From Methanobacteriota archaeon (GTDB lineage: Archaea > Halobacteriota > Methanomicrobia > Methanomicrobiales > Methanospirillaceae): a stretch of DNA of 42,978 bases. The stretch is taken from positions 1 through 42,978 of the forward strand of contig JAKPPV010000040.1 of NCBI GenBank assembly GCA_029547145.1, in the 5' to 3' direction. This document shows positions 36,070-42,978 of this stretch, piece by piece. Position 1 is the stretch's first letter, and every line of letters starts with the position of its first letter. A program made the translations under genes and the position numbers. The notes beneath the pieces were generated by a model that saw nothing but the letters and a program-made list of their open reading frames with translations, searched no databases and was not told the DNA's origin.

Positions 36070-36560
36070 ACCTCACAAAGGAAATATTCTCGATCGGTTT
36101 GGGCCCGGTTCTTCACCTGCCGGGTGCTCTTTCCATTACCGACGACCAACACCACAATCCTGGTTCTGGGATCAGGTTCGTGCGATAAGGATACCGACTG
36201 AGATCCTGACGGATCAGGGTTTCCAATCGTCTCAAAACTTGGATCAGTACCCTGCATCGTGCATTCAGAGGGTTTCGGGAACACTATCTCCTTCCGGTAG
36301 ATCGTCGCCGGACGAAACCGTCCGCGGACGGATGGGAGATCGAATGCATTTTCAGGGGGATCGGTCGGTTTATCGCTGATACCGATTCCATGGACGATGA
36401 TGTCAACTGCCAGAAGGGGAATCAGTCTTCAACAATTGTAGACGAATAGGTGTCCGAAATGACCTTCGTTGAACAATTGCCACCGGAACGGACTTCAGGG
36501 ACGCACAGAAGTAATCGTGCGAGTGAAATGAATTCGAGCTTCGAGTATTCACCGATTCAA
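36070..36560 (+). pseudogene. Decayed rve-integrase transposase, copy 1
   Basis: Broken frames retain core pieces of an rve-type (IS481-like) transposase. IPTEILTDQGFQS begins near 36191 and carries the second catalytic Asp in the L-T-D-x-G motif. HRAFRGFREHY near 36259 comes next, followed by a region aligning with the HPQTNGKIER motif of copy 2 but already destroyed by substitutions. The tail aligns with copy 2 through caccggaacgg-type blocks (36481 and 41143). Frameshifts and stops rule out function. It lies in the same orientation as copy 2 at 40916. Confidence 0.65.
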
Positions 36561-36567
36561 CCGCCAG

Positions 36568-36578
36568 ATACATATATT
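36568..36578 (+). promoter_or_regulatory. Probable TATA box of the second glycosyltransferase
   Basis: The sequence atacatatatt lies about 50-58 bases before the ATG at 36627, predicting a leader of 20-30 bases. This spacing favours that ATG over the GTG at 36597. Confidence 0.45.
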
Positions 36579-36626
36579 GTAGAGTGACAGTACCACGTGG
36601 TCACTCAATTCAATGCTGGTCATAGA

Positions 36627-37796
36627 ATGATTAAGGATCTATTGGTATTATGTCATTCTTATAGAAATTTTCAAAAGGATCCAACCGAACTGGTGGCTCG
36701 TCATTTTTCATCGGTGACTGCGCTTGTGAGAACAAATTTCTTTATCGAGATGGGTCGCTTCTTTCTTCCGTATCAATTAAAGCGATTCTCTTCTATTTAT
36801 AAAATAGATAGAACAGATCTTCCACGAAACGTGCAGATCTTTCAAACTCCAGTGAAATATTTTCCGACAATAAAAGGATACGAAAACATCGGTGAGAGAC
36901 ACCTGGACAGCGTACAACGACTGATTCGAAATAAGAAGATCACCTTTGATCTTGTTCATGCTCATTTTACATGGTCTTCCGGGTATGTTGGAGCCAGGCT
37001 GAAGGAGCAAATTGGTGTCCCTTTCGTTGTTACAGCCCATGGATACGATATTTACGATCTTCCCTTCAGAGATACAGCCTGGAGGAAAAAGATAGAATAC
37101 GTTCTGAATACGGCCGATTCGATAATTACTGTTAGTAATAAAAACAGGGAGTGTATCTCCAAACTGCAAGTAGATACTCCTGTTCATGTCATACCCAATG
37201 GGTTCAAGGGGGATCTCTTTTTTCCGAGGAACAAGTCAGAATGCCGTAGAGCGCTGGGTCTTCCCCTGGACAGAGTCATCCTTCTTGCTGTGGGAAATCT
37301 TGAAACAGTGAAGGGCCATAGATATCTCATTGACGCTGTCAGAGCGATCTCGAGATATCGTAGTGATGTAATCTGTGTCATTATTGGCATGGGAAAGGAA
37401 ATCCACGCCCTGAATCACCAGGTACATACTGCAGGACTGGAGAATACTGTGTTGCTCGCCGGTGAAAAGAGCCATATCGAGATACCTCTGTGGATCAACG
37501 CCTGCGATCTGTTTATTCTTCCCAGTTTGAACGAGGGAAATCCGACGGTCTTGTTTGAGGCGCTTGGTTGTGGCAGGCCAGTTATCGGGACACACGTGGG
37601 GGGAGTACCAGAGGTGCTCACGTCTCCGGATTATGGACTGCTTGTTGAACCAGCAAGCGCCGAAGATCTCGCTGACAAGCTCCTTGAGGGACTCGAAAAG
37701 GAATGGGATCAGAAACGGATCCTGGAGTATTCAGAACAGTTTGAATGGAGAAATATCTCCAATGAGATCTTGAAGATATATTCGGCATTTGATTAG
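36627..37796 (+). CDS. GT4 family glycosyltransferase (AT-rich, probably acquired)
   Basis: A protein of about 389 residues with the GT-B fold. The N-terminal domain starts MIKDLLVLCHSY and has FDLVHAHFTWSSGYVGARL and VTAHGYDIYDLP. The C-terminal domain has TVSNKNRECISKL, IPNGFKGDLF, LLAVGNLETVKGHRYLIDAV, LFILPSLNEGNPTVLFEALG (the E-x7-E motif) and RPVIGTHVGGVPEVL. It would add a sugar in the cytoplasm during glycan assembly. The base composition is clearly more AT-rich than the core genome, suggesting transfer. It is convergent with the deacetylase at 37938; 141 bases lie between them with nothing recognised. Confidence 0.9.
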   Translation: MIKDLLVLCHSYRNFQKDPTELVARHFSSVTALVRTNFFIEMGRFFLPYQLKRFSSIYKIDRTDLPRNVQIFQTPVKYFPTIKGYENIGERHLDSVQRLIRNKKITFDLVHAHFTWSSGYVGARLKEQIGVPFVVTAHGYDIYDLPFRDTAWRKKIEYVLNTADSIITVSNKNRECISKLQVDTPVHVIPNGFKGDLFFPRNKSECRRALGLPLDRVILLAVGNLETVKGHRYLIDAVRAISRYRSDVICVIIGMGKEIHALNHQVHTAGLENTVLLAGEKSHIEIPLWINACDLFILPSLNEGNPTVLFEALGCGRPVIGTHVGGVPEVLTSPDYGLLVEPASAEDLADKLLEGLEKEWDQKRILEYSEQFEWRNISNEILKIYSAFD

Positions 37797-37937
37797 GTGA
37801 TCCTGTTCGTAATCCGCAGGTTCTATCTCACCCATTGTTATCACTGTACGGCTCCTGTAAAAACCGGGGAGGAAATGACAGGATACTCGTACTCTATTGT
37901 CCGAATGAAAAAATTTGAAATGCTGGCCAGGCCTGAT

Positions 37938-38837
37938 TTACACTACTCCGAATATATTCGCAATTTTCAGGACATTCGTTTTTAAAAATCCCCATACTCC
38001 ACTTGATTTTACTATTAACTCATCCATATTTCCGGTATCGTTAACACTGATCCGTCTCAACTTGAAAGGATCCGTGCTGGGGGTATTAAAACCATAATCA
38101 ACAGTTAATCCGAATTCATAACCTGCGTCGATACAGAATTGAATATCCCTTTCGGTGTAGTCGCCATTAGGATATGCAATAGCATTAATCATGAATGAAT
38201 ATTCTTGTTCCAGCATTTTTTTTGACATTGATATCTCTTGTCGTGCCTCGTCATCGTCACAGTAAGGCAAACAGGGGTGGAATACGGTATGAGACTGAAA
38301 GTTTACAAAGGGGGACATCTCTCGAATTTGATCCTTTGACAGAGCTTGAGGATGAGAATAATTAATTTCAGGCTCGAATCCGATCTCTTTAAGAATATTG
38401 AGCTTTTCTCGATTGGGTACCTTTTTCAATTGTTCTGTTGAGTAGTCAGGATGCGTGATAGAAAACCAGAAATGCCTGTTGGTGTCGATGATCCCGGAAC
38501 ATAAAAAAATCGTCACCGGAATGGCATATCTCTTGAAAAGCGGCAATAGATCATAATTACTCCTGTGACCATCATCAAATGTAATAATCAAAGATTTTTC
38601 TGGAAGCGGTTTCTTCTCTCTGCAGGAATTAAAAAAATCATTCAAACCGATGATGGTATAGTGTTTCATTAAATATTTGAATGCCGTATCGGCAGATTCC
38701 AACGGTATGGCATGGAATAGTAATATTGTAACATGTTGTTTCTGGATCACCTCTCTGAAAAGAAATGGAAGTCCGGAATATCGAAGTAATTTAAAAATGA
38801 GCATTCGAATTGACTTATTATTCATTTGTGCTATCAT
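37938..38837 (-). CDS. NodB-type polysaccharide deacetylase
   Basis: A 299-residue protein. The catalytic start motif is LIITFDDGHRSNYDLL with TFDDG at residues 86-90. The metal histidines are His183 and His187 (FQSHTVFHPCL), and IAYPNGDYTERDI is the next family motif. The family removes N- or O-acetyl groups from polysaccharides. There is no clear signal peptide; the N-terminus has only a weak hydrophobic stretch. A second ATG (38825) is possible. The gene is AT-rich like its convergent glycosyltransferase neighbour. Together they look like transferred glycan-tailoring genes. Confidence 0.88.
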   Translation of the reverse strand: MIAQMNNKSIRMLIFKLLRYSGLPFLFREVIQKQHVTILLFHAIPLESADTAFKYLMKHYTIIGLNDFFNSCREKKPLPEKSLIITFDDGHRSNYDLLPLFKRYAIPVTIFLCSGIIDTNRHFWFSITHPDYSTEQLKKVPNREKLNILKEIGFEPEINYSHPQALSKDQIREMSPFVNFQSHTVFHPCLPYCDDDEARQEISMSKKMLEQEYSFMINAIAYPNGDYTERDIQFCIDAGYEFGLTVDYGFNTPSTDPFKLRRISVNDTGNMDELIVKSSGVWGFLKTNVLKIANIFGVV

Positions 38838-39009
38838 TCTTCCATATCACAAACCTGTTGATCTATTCCAGTATTTTTTTGTTGGGTGAGGAGTATCTTA
38901 CAATATTTTGTGTGCTAGAAAAAAATAAGATGTAGGGAATAGTCAAGGACTCCCGATTTTCCTTGAATTGGCGATCCTATCCAATTTATTCTACTTTTCA
39001 ACATCACTA

Positions 39010-39560
39010 AAAATGCTTCTTGCTCTTACCAGATCGCCATTGCCATCGGTGGTACGATGCCGGATGCGGTGCCGTGCGGAGTTGCAGAAGGTTGAACCTC
39101 GAACATGCAAAGATGTCTGCCGGATGGATCCGTGCCCGGTTGTTACCAGTGCATGGTCAGCAGGAAAATTCGTCATATCTCTGCACAGGGTCGCTCGACG
39201 TGGGTCCGTGTTAGACGGATCGCATGGTCACCCTGTTTCTACCTATTGGAAAGAGAATGGTTCCGAAACACCAGATGTAACATCTTCTCCATGTATGCCG
39301 CTGGTTTCACTCGAAACGGCCCTTGTCCCGTTACACCGTATTCCTGGTCGTGAATGGTCAATACGACCTTCGTTGCACCGGCGCGCTCGTGGTTTCACTA
39401 CGGCGGATCAACAGAACTCTCTGTCGACGAGCATGTGGATTCGTTTCCACACTGACACAGTATTCCTGTCATAGCCTGGGAACCGCCCCAATATCGCCGG
39501 GTCCGTGCCGGATCGCCGCGTGGAGTCAGCCGGTGCATGACCGGGATCGCCAGTACTGAA
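39010..39560 (+). repeat. Degenerate dispersed repeat, copy B
   Basis: The partner of copy A (27385-27925), in direct orientation about 11.6 kb away. Shared blocks can be followed from the cgatgccggatgcggt block near 39048 to the catgaccggga block near 39537. Frames are broken in both copies. Copy B abuts the opposite-strand transposase relic at 39624, so its border could be an old insertion point. Confidence 0.6.
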
Positions 39561-39623
39561 CGTGGTGTCCTGAATGACGCCGCGGCAGACCCGGTACTTC
39601 GCTAATTTCCCTCCGTCCCATTT

Positions 39624-40870
39624 TCATTCGTTCGCGCTCCTGGTTCTCTTCAACGATCCCGGATTTCTGAGTGCAGGAATGTGTCGCACGATCTTCATGG
39701 TCGATCGCACCGCTTCCCGGATAAAGAGGCGAAACTGATCGAATCGGAACGCGCACATCTCAATCGTCCGAGGACCTGGTTTCACCGATGAAAACCGCGT
39801 CCAAAGAACTGCCATCCAGAGGTTTCTGAGGAGGAATGAAATGACAGCAAAGAGAGAGCGGATCACCGGATTGCGGGTGGAGGTCCTGGGTTTCACCCTG
39901 TTCCGCATCCGGTACGACGACTCGATCGAGAACCGTGAGCGATACATCTCGTGGATCTTTCTGGGCATCCAGGGCGCACCGTCGACGATCTACCCGGGAA
40001 TCTCAGCTCCATGCTTTCCCCGTTTCCCCTGTGCGAACAGTACCACCACTGCTATCGTCAGGTGGAGTGCCGGTTTTCCCCGCATGGTGTACTCGTCGAA
40101 TCGCGCTCGCCTGCCATTCAGGAGCGGTTTCATCGCCCGGTTGTGTTTTTGTACCGGCAGGATGAACGGCACCCTGACGGTTGTCAGAGACGCGATCACC
40201 TTCCGGGCATAGAATCCTGGTCCAGGCAGAGGGCCTGGATCCTCGGTCCGCCCACTGTAATCGCATCCTGGCACCGGGCGACGTTGGCGACCCTGGAGGT
40301 ACCTTTCGTCACGGGACAAACCGCCAGCGTTACCTGGCGATAGCGGGTGATCGCATACACCGTGATGTACGAGTAGAAGTCGTTGGTCAATCTCTTCAGC
40401 CGGCTCCGGATGATATCTCTCTCGTTCTCCGGTAGACCGTCCCGTAACACGGGTCGTTCGTGACGTCGATGGCAAAGGTGTACGCCTTCCCCGGGGTCAG
40501 GACCGGGGAGAGCGCGTGACCCAGGATTGACGTATTCACGGTTTCGAGGTCGGTCATGCCGAGTGTGCCGAGATGGATCCACAGTGGGGTTTCACAGGGG
40601 ATCCGCTCCAGCAGCGGGCTGATCGAATGAATGGGCTGGTGCATCCATCCCCACCAGCGTGTAAGAGACTGTGGTCTGGGTCAGGGATCCCCGGATCGGG
40701 ATGCCCATGTGCTGGTCCTGGGCAGCGATCGCGGGATCGAAGCATTGATTCGGCCGAATAGACGGACCCTGGGTGCAGGTACTGCCTCGGGTATGTGAGA
40801 CCACATGGGGCAACCTGCATAGTATATGGATCTGTCGTATTTTCCCTCGAATCAACGATCCGAGAGCCAT
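39624..40870 (-). pseudogene. Decayed IS4-superfamily (ISH3-like) transposase
   Basis: Five consecutive minus-strand frame pieces together read as one DDE transposase, in order. TPGKAYTFAIDVTNDPCYG (first catalytic Asp, near 40470) is followed by TLAVCPVTKGTSRVANVA, then QALCLDQDS (second Asp). After a frameshift come ARKVIASLTTVRVPFILPVQ and YTMRGKPALHLTIAVVVLF. After another shift, YRSRFSIESSYRM matches the Y(2)R(3)E(6)K signature of IS4 elements, with the final Lys as Asn. It ends VISFLLRNLWM. At least three frameshifts make it non-functional. Terminal inverted repeats were not found by eye. Confidence 0.8.
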
Positions 40871-40915
40871 CTGGGTCTGTGAAAAATTAGCGAACTACTG
40901 AAATCAAATACCCAT

Positions 40916-41200
40916 CATCGTGCATTCGGGCGGTTCCGGGAACACCACTCCATCCGGCATATCGTCGCCAGAAGAAACCATCCGCAGACGAATGGTAAGA
41001 TCGAACGCAATATCGGGGAAATCGACCAGATGATCGCGGACGGATGTGGATGAATATATTCGTTGGATTTCAGAACGGGATTAACGCTTAAATCCGGTCT
41101 AGATAGTGGGTGCTCATGATGAACATCGTTTCACGATCGCCCCTGGAACGGATCGTCGGTTACGCCCAGAGATGGTTGTGTGAATGAAACGAAATTTGGA
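40916..41200 (+). pseudogene. Decayed rve-integrase transposase, copy 2
   Basis: The open frame 40916-41053 encodes HRAFGRFREHHSIRHIVARR followed by NHPQTNGKIERNIGEIDQMI. The H-P-Q-T-N-G-K-I-E-R motif (about 40979-41008) holds the third catalytic acid of rve-type transposases. After a TGA, another frame gives DEYIRWISERD, the usual continuation (D-E-[FY]-[IV]-x-W-Y-N). The N-terminal part with the first two aspartates is missing. The tail to about 41200 aligns with copy 1. It lies next to the ISH3-like relic and the pilin gene. Confidence 0.75.
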
Positions 41201-41219
41201 CGACGTAAAAAAGAAGGGG

Positions 41220-41612
41220 TTAGACATAAGTATCCAATATCACCTGCGCTGTGCCATCGTTAAACGTCGCATTGGCGGTTACATGGTACTTTGTCCCTGC
41301 CGTTAACCCGGTATACGAGACCGAATCACCGACATTCGGTGGGGAATTCCAGTTTGCGGATTGGGTTCCGCCACTGCAGGTGGAACCTACCGAAGCAACT
41401 GAGGGGTGGTCCTGCCCTCCCTGGTACGTAACGAAGATTGCCGTCCCGTCTGCGCTGCGACTCGCGGTCATCGCCACGACCTTTGTTTTTCCGATGTTGC
41501 TGCCCATCCCGAACACGAACGCCGCGATGACGGCGGCGAGGATCACCGTGACGGCGACCATGAGAATGACGCCGATCACCGGTGAGACTGCATCTTCTTT
41601 CGACTTCGTCAT
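41220..41612 (-). CDS. Type IV pilin (archaeal prepilin)
   Basis: A 130-residue archaeal type IV pilin. A short charged leader MTKSKEDA is followed by VSPVIGVILMVAVTVILAAV, the conserved N-terminal hydrophobic helix that builds the pilus core. A prepilin peptidase would cut after Ala8. The remainder is a small beta-rich globular domain (KTKVVAMTASRSADGTAIFV, GLTAGTKYHVTANATFNDG) exposed on the filament. A Shine-Dalgarno ggtgatc, complementary to the 16S 3' end, stands four bases before the ATG. Adhesion or surface attachment is the likely role. The gene is single here, without assembly genes. Confidence 0.93.
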   Translation of the reverse strand: MTKSKEDAVSPVIGVILMVAVTVILAAVIAAFVFGMGSNIGKTKVVAMTASRSADGTAIFVTYQGGQDHPSVASVGSTCSGGTQSANWNSPPNVGDSVSYTGLTAGTKYHVTANATFNDGTAQVILDTYV

Positions 41613-41673
41613 GTCTGATCACCCCGCGGCGTTCGCGCCGCACATGTGACTTTACTGCTATTCTGTCGTTTTA

Positions 41674-41683
41674 CTATATAAAA
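41674..41683 (-). promoter_or_regulatory. Probable TATA box of the pilin gene
   Basis: The plus-strand ctatataaaa reads ttttatatag on the minus strand, a strong TATA box in a GC-rich surrounding. It lies about 62-71 bases upstream of the pilin ATG, giving a leader of roughly 35-40 bases that contains the ggtgatc ribosome-binding site. Confidence 0.6.
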
Positions 41684-41689
41684 ATTACT

Positions 41690-42209
41690 TATTGCGATTC
41701 GGACGTATCTCCATCATGCTCCGAAAATATCGTCTCTCCTTCTGCGATACTCGCCCGCGCCCGCCGGCACCACCGCCGGGCCGGGACGCCCCGTCCCCCG
41801 TACGGCGCCGCCATTCGATCCCTGCCGGCACCCGGTTCGCCGTGGGGGCCGAAGACCGGCCCCTCCGGTCCCAGTCAGGCCCGCTCGAGCGCGCACCCAC
41901 GAGATGTCCTGCACCTGTCCGGCACCTCTATCCATGCCCGCGCGCCCCGTACCCCGGTACCGCATCCCCCCCCCTCTGGCGAGGTACCGGGGGAGGGAAG
42001 AGATCGGAACGTCCAGTAAAACCCCGCCGAACCGCCGATCCCTTCATCCATGCGCGGGGCCCCGACGGTGCGCAGGTGATGCAGGCACCGCCGATCGGGG
42101 GTCGGGCCCGCCGTCACCGGTCCGGTTGCCGTCGTCACCGGAAGACCGGGCGGGGTGCCGTCACCGGGACGGGACCCCGGTACCCCCCGGAGGGAGTGGT
42201 CGTATGGGT
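41690..42209. other. GC-rich gene-free stretch upstream of the pilin
   Basis: About 520 bases of GC-rich DNA with only short frames of low-complexity Arg/Pro/Gly composition on both strands. No family, repeat or RNA gene was recognised. Confidence 0.45.
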
Positions 42210-42978
42210 CTACTCGTGGTTCTCGAGCCACGACCGGAGGCTCGCCACGGTGATGCCCTCGAGGATCTCCTCGCGGTCGTCCCAGATCGCCTTCGTCGTG
42301 ATGTCGACCCCGTTGTAGTCGATCACCATCATCGCCGTCCCCGCGATGTTCTCGTCGATCATCTGGTTCCCGTCCAGGATGAACTCCGTCAGGTCCTTGA
42401 AGGTGGCGTCGTCCGTGATGATCGAGACCGCCGCCTGGAACATCGCACGGTTCCCGCCCGCCTTCTCCAGCGCCTTCAGGATCGGGACCAGTTCCGCGTC
42501 CGGCGGCGCTGCCTCGATCGTGAAGGAGTCATCGTGCGTCGGGATCTCGCGGGTCATCTGGGCGCACGCCGCCCAGACGAGCACCTCCCTCTCTTCCGAT
42601 GCCGCGAGGTTCACCTGGAGCGTCTCGGTCGTCACCATGTCCTGCACCTCGTCGTCCTCAGAGTCCAGGTACGTCCCGATCGGGACCGTGAACGAGAGCG
42701 GCACCGCGCGAAGGTTCCGGATCTTCAGCCCCGCGAGTTCCAGCGTTGAACCCCGCCCGGTGACCGAGATCGCGCCCTGGTCCATCAGCGCCGTGATCGT
42801 CGTCCCGGTGACGGGCACCGGCGTGGTAATCACCGGCGTGGTGGTCACCGGTGCCGGCGTCGCCCCGCCGAGCATCGTCGCGAGGATGTTGTAGTTGCTC
42901 GTCGCGTCCGCTCCGAAGGTCGCGGAGGTCCGCAGGATACCGAACTGGCCCATTGCCTGGCCCGCCTGGGTGCGGAAT
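42210..42978 (-). CDS. Unrecognised protein, 5' end beyond the window
   Basis: At least 247 residues. The frame stays open to the right edge of the window beyond the ATG at 42953, so the true start may lie outside. A Thr/Pro-rich linker (TPAPVTTTPVITTPVPVTG) precedes a beta-rich domain: GAISVTGRGSTLELAGLKI, VPLSFTVPIGTYLDSEDDEV. A helical C-terminal part follows (LVPILKALEKAGGNRAMFQA, ILDGNQMIDENIAGTAMM). The Thr/Pro linker suggests a surface or secreted protein whose N-terminal signal is off the edge. I do not recognise the domains and assign no function. Confidence 0.6.
   Translation of the reverse strand, partial: FRTQAGQAMGQFGILRTSATFGADATSNYNILATMLGGATPAPVTTTPVITTPVPVTGTTITALMDQGAISVTGRGSTLELAGLKIRNLRAVPLSFTVPIGTYLDSEDDEVQDMVTTETLQVNLAASEEREVLVWAACAQMTREIPTHDDSFTIEAAPPDAELVPILKALEKAGGNRAMFQAAVSIITDDATFKDLTEFILDGNQMIDENIAGTAMMVIDYNGVDITTKAIWDDREEILEGITVASLRSWLENHE

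Noticed and set aside
38968-39474. 168-codon plus-strand frame over repeat copy B
   Set aside because: The homologous repeat copy A has no matching open frame, so it is not a conserved gene.

Overview
The window looks like a chromosomal segment of a methanogenic archaeon, most likely of the order Methanomicrobiales. The evidence is archaeal-type EF-2 with its diphthamide site, archaeal release factor aRF1, archaeosine (preQ0) genes, the wyosine enzyme Taw1, a methanogen-type O-phosphoseryl-tRNA synthetase (SepS), a probable DUF2124 protein, TATA-box promoters and a type IV pilin with an archaeal prepilin signal. The core (about 0.5-26 kb) is GC-rich. From about 26 kb the base composition drops and becomes patchy, which suggests accessory DNA. 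No tRNA, rRNA or CRISPR array was recognised by eye.

Layout. 0-0.35 kb: a decapitated PKD-domain gene. 0.5-4.1 kb (minus): an ABC transporter operon (ATPase, ABC-2 permease, membrane-anchored NEW3-like protein). 4.3-6.3 kb: a DUF2124-like gene, a Yip1-family gene broken by one in-frame TGA, and a TMEM175-like membrane protein. 6.5-9.7 kb (minus): rps12-rps7-fusA. 9.9-13 kb (plus): queD-queE-queC, a NUDIX hydrolase and an alpha/beta-hydrolase lipoprotein, all overlapping end to start. 13-18.4 kb (plus): prf1-argS-taw1-sepS, also overlapping. 19.2-20.1 kb: a YdjM-like membrane protein. 20.1-24.1 kb (minus): a four-gene operon of an M6-type metalloprotease without a signal peptide, a degenerate ATP-grasp-like protein, a RimK-like ATP-grasp ligase and a small basic protein. 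24.4-26.1 kb (plus): a Dam-type adenine methylase overlapping a YkgJ-type cysteine-cluster protein.

About 26-41 kb is an accessory cell-surface region: two GT4 glycosyltransferases, two paralogous secreted CBM6/right-handed beta-helix proteins with Pro/Thr linkers, and two polysaccharide deacetylases. Between them lie decayed mobile-element remains: an IS4/ISH3-like transposase relic, two copies of an rve-integrase transposase relic, and a pair of roughly 540-bp degenerate direct repeats about 11.6 kb apart. The window ends with a type IV pilin gene and a gene that runs off the right edge.

The strongest candidate for an undescribed system is the M6 protease/paired ATP-grasp operon. Its overlapping genes suggest one job: ATP-dependent peptide-bond or isopeptide-type modification coupled to a cytoplasmic or unconventionally exported protease. 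The second theme is a surface-polysaccharide island assembled and then eroded by insertion-sequence activity.
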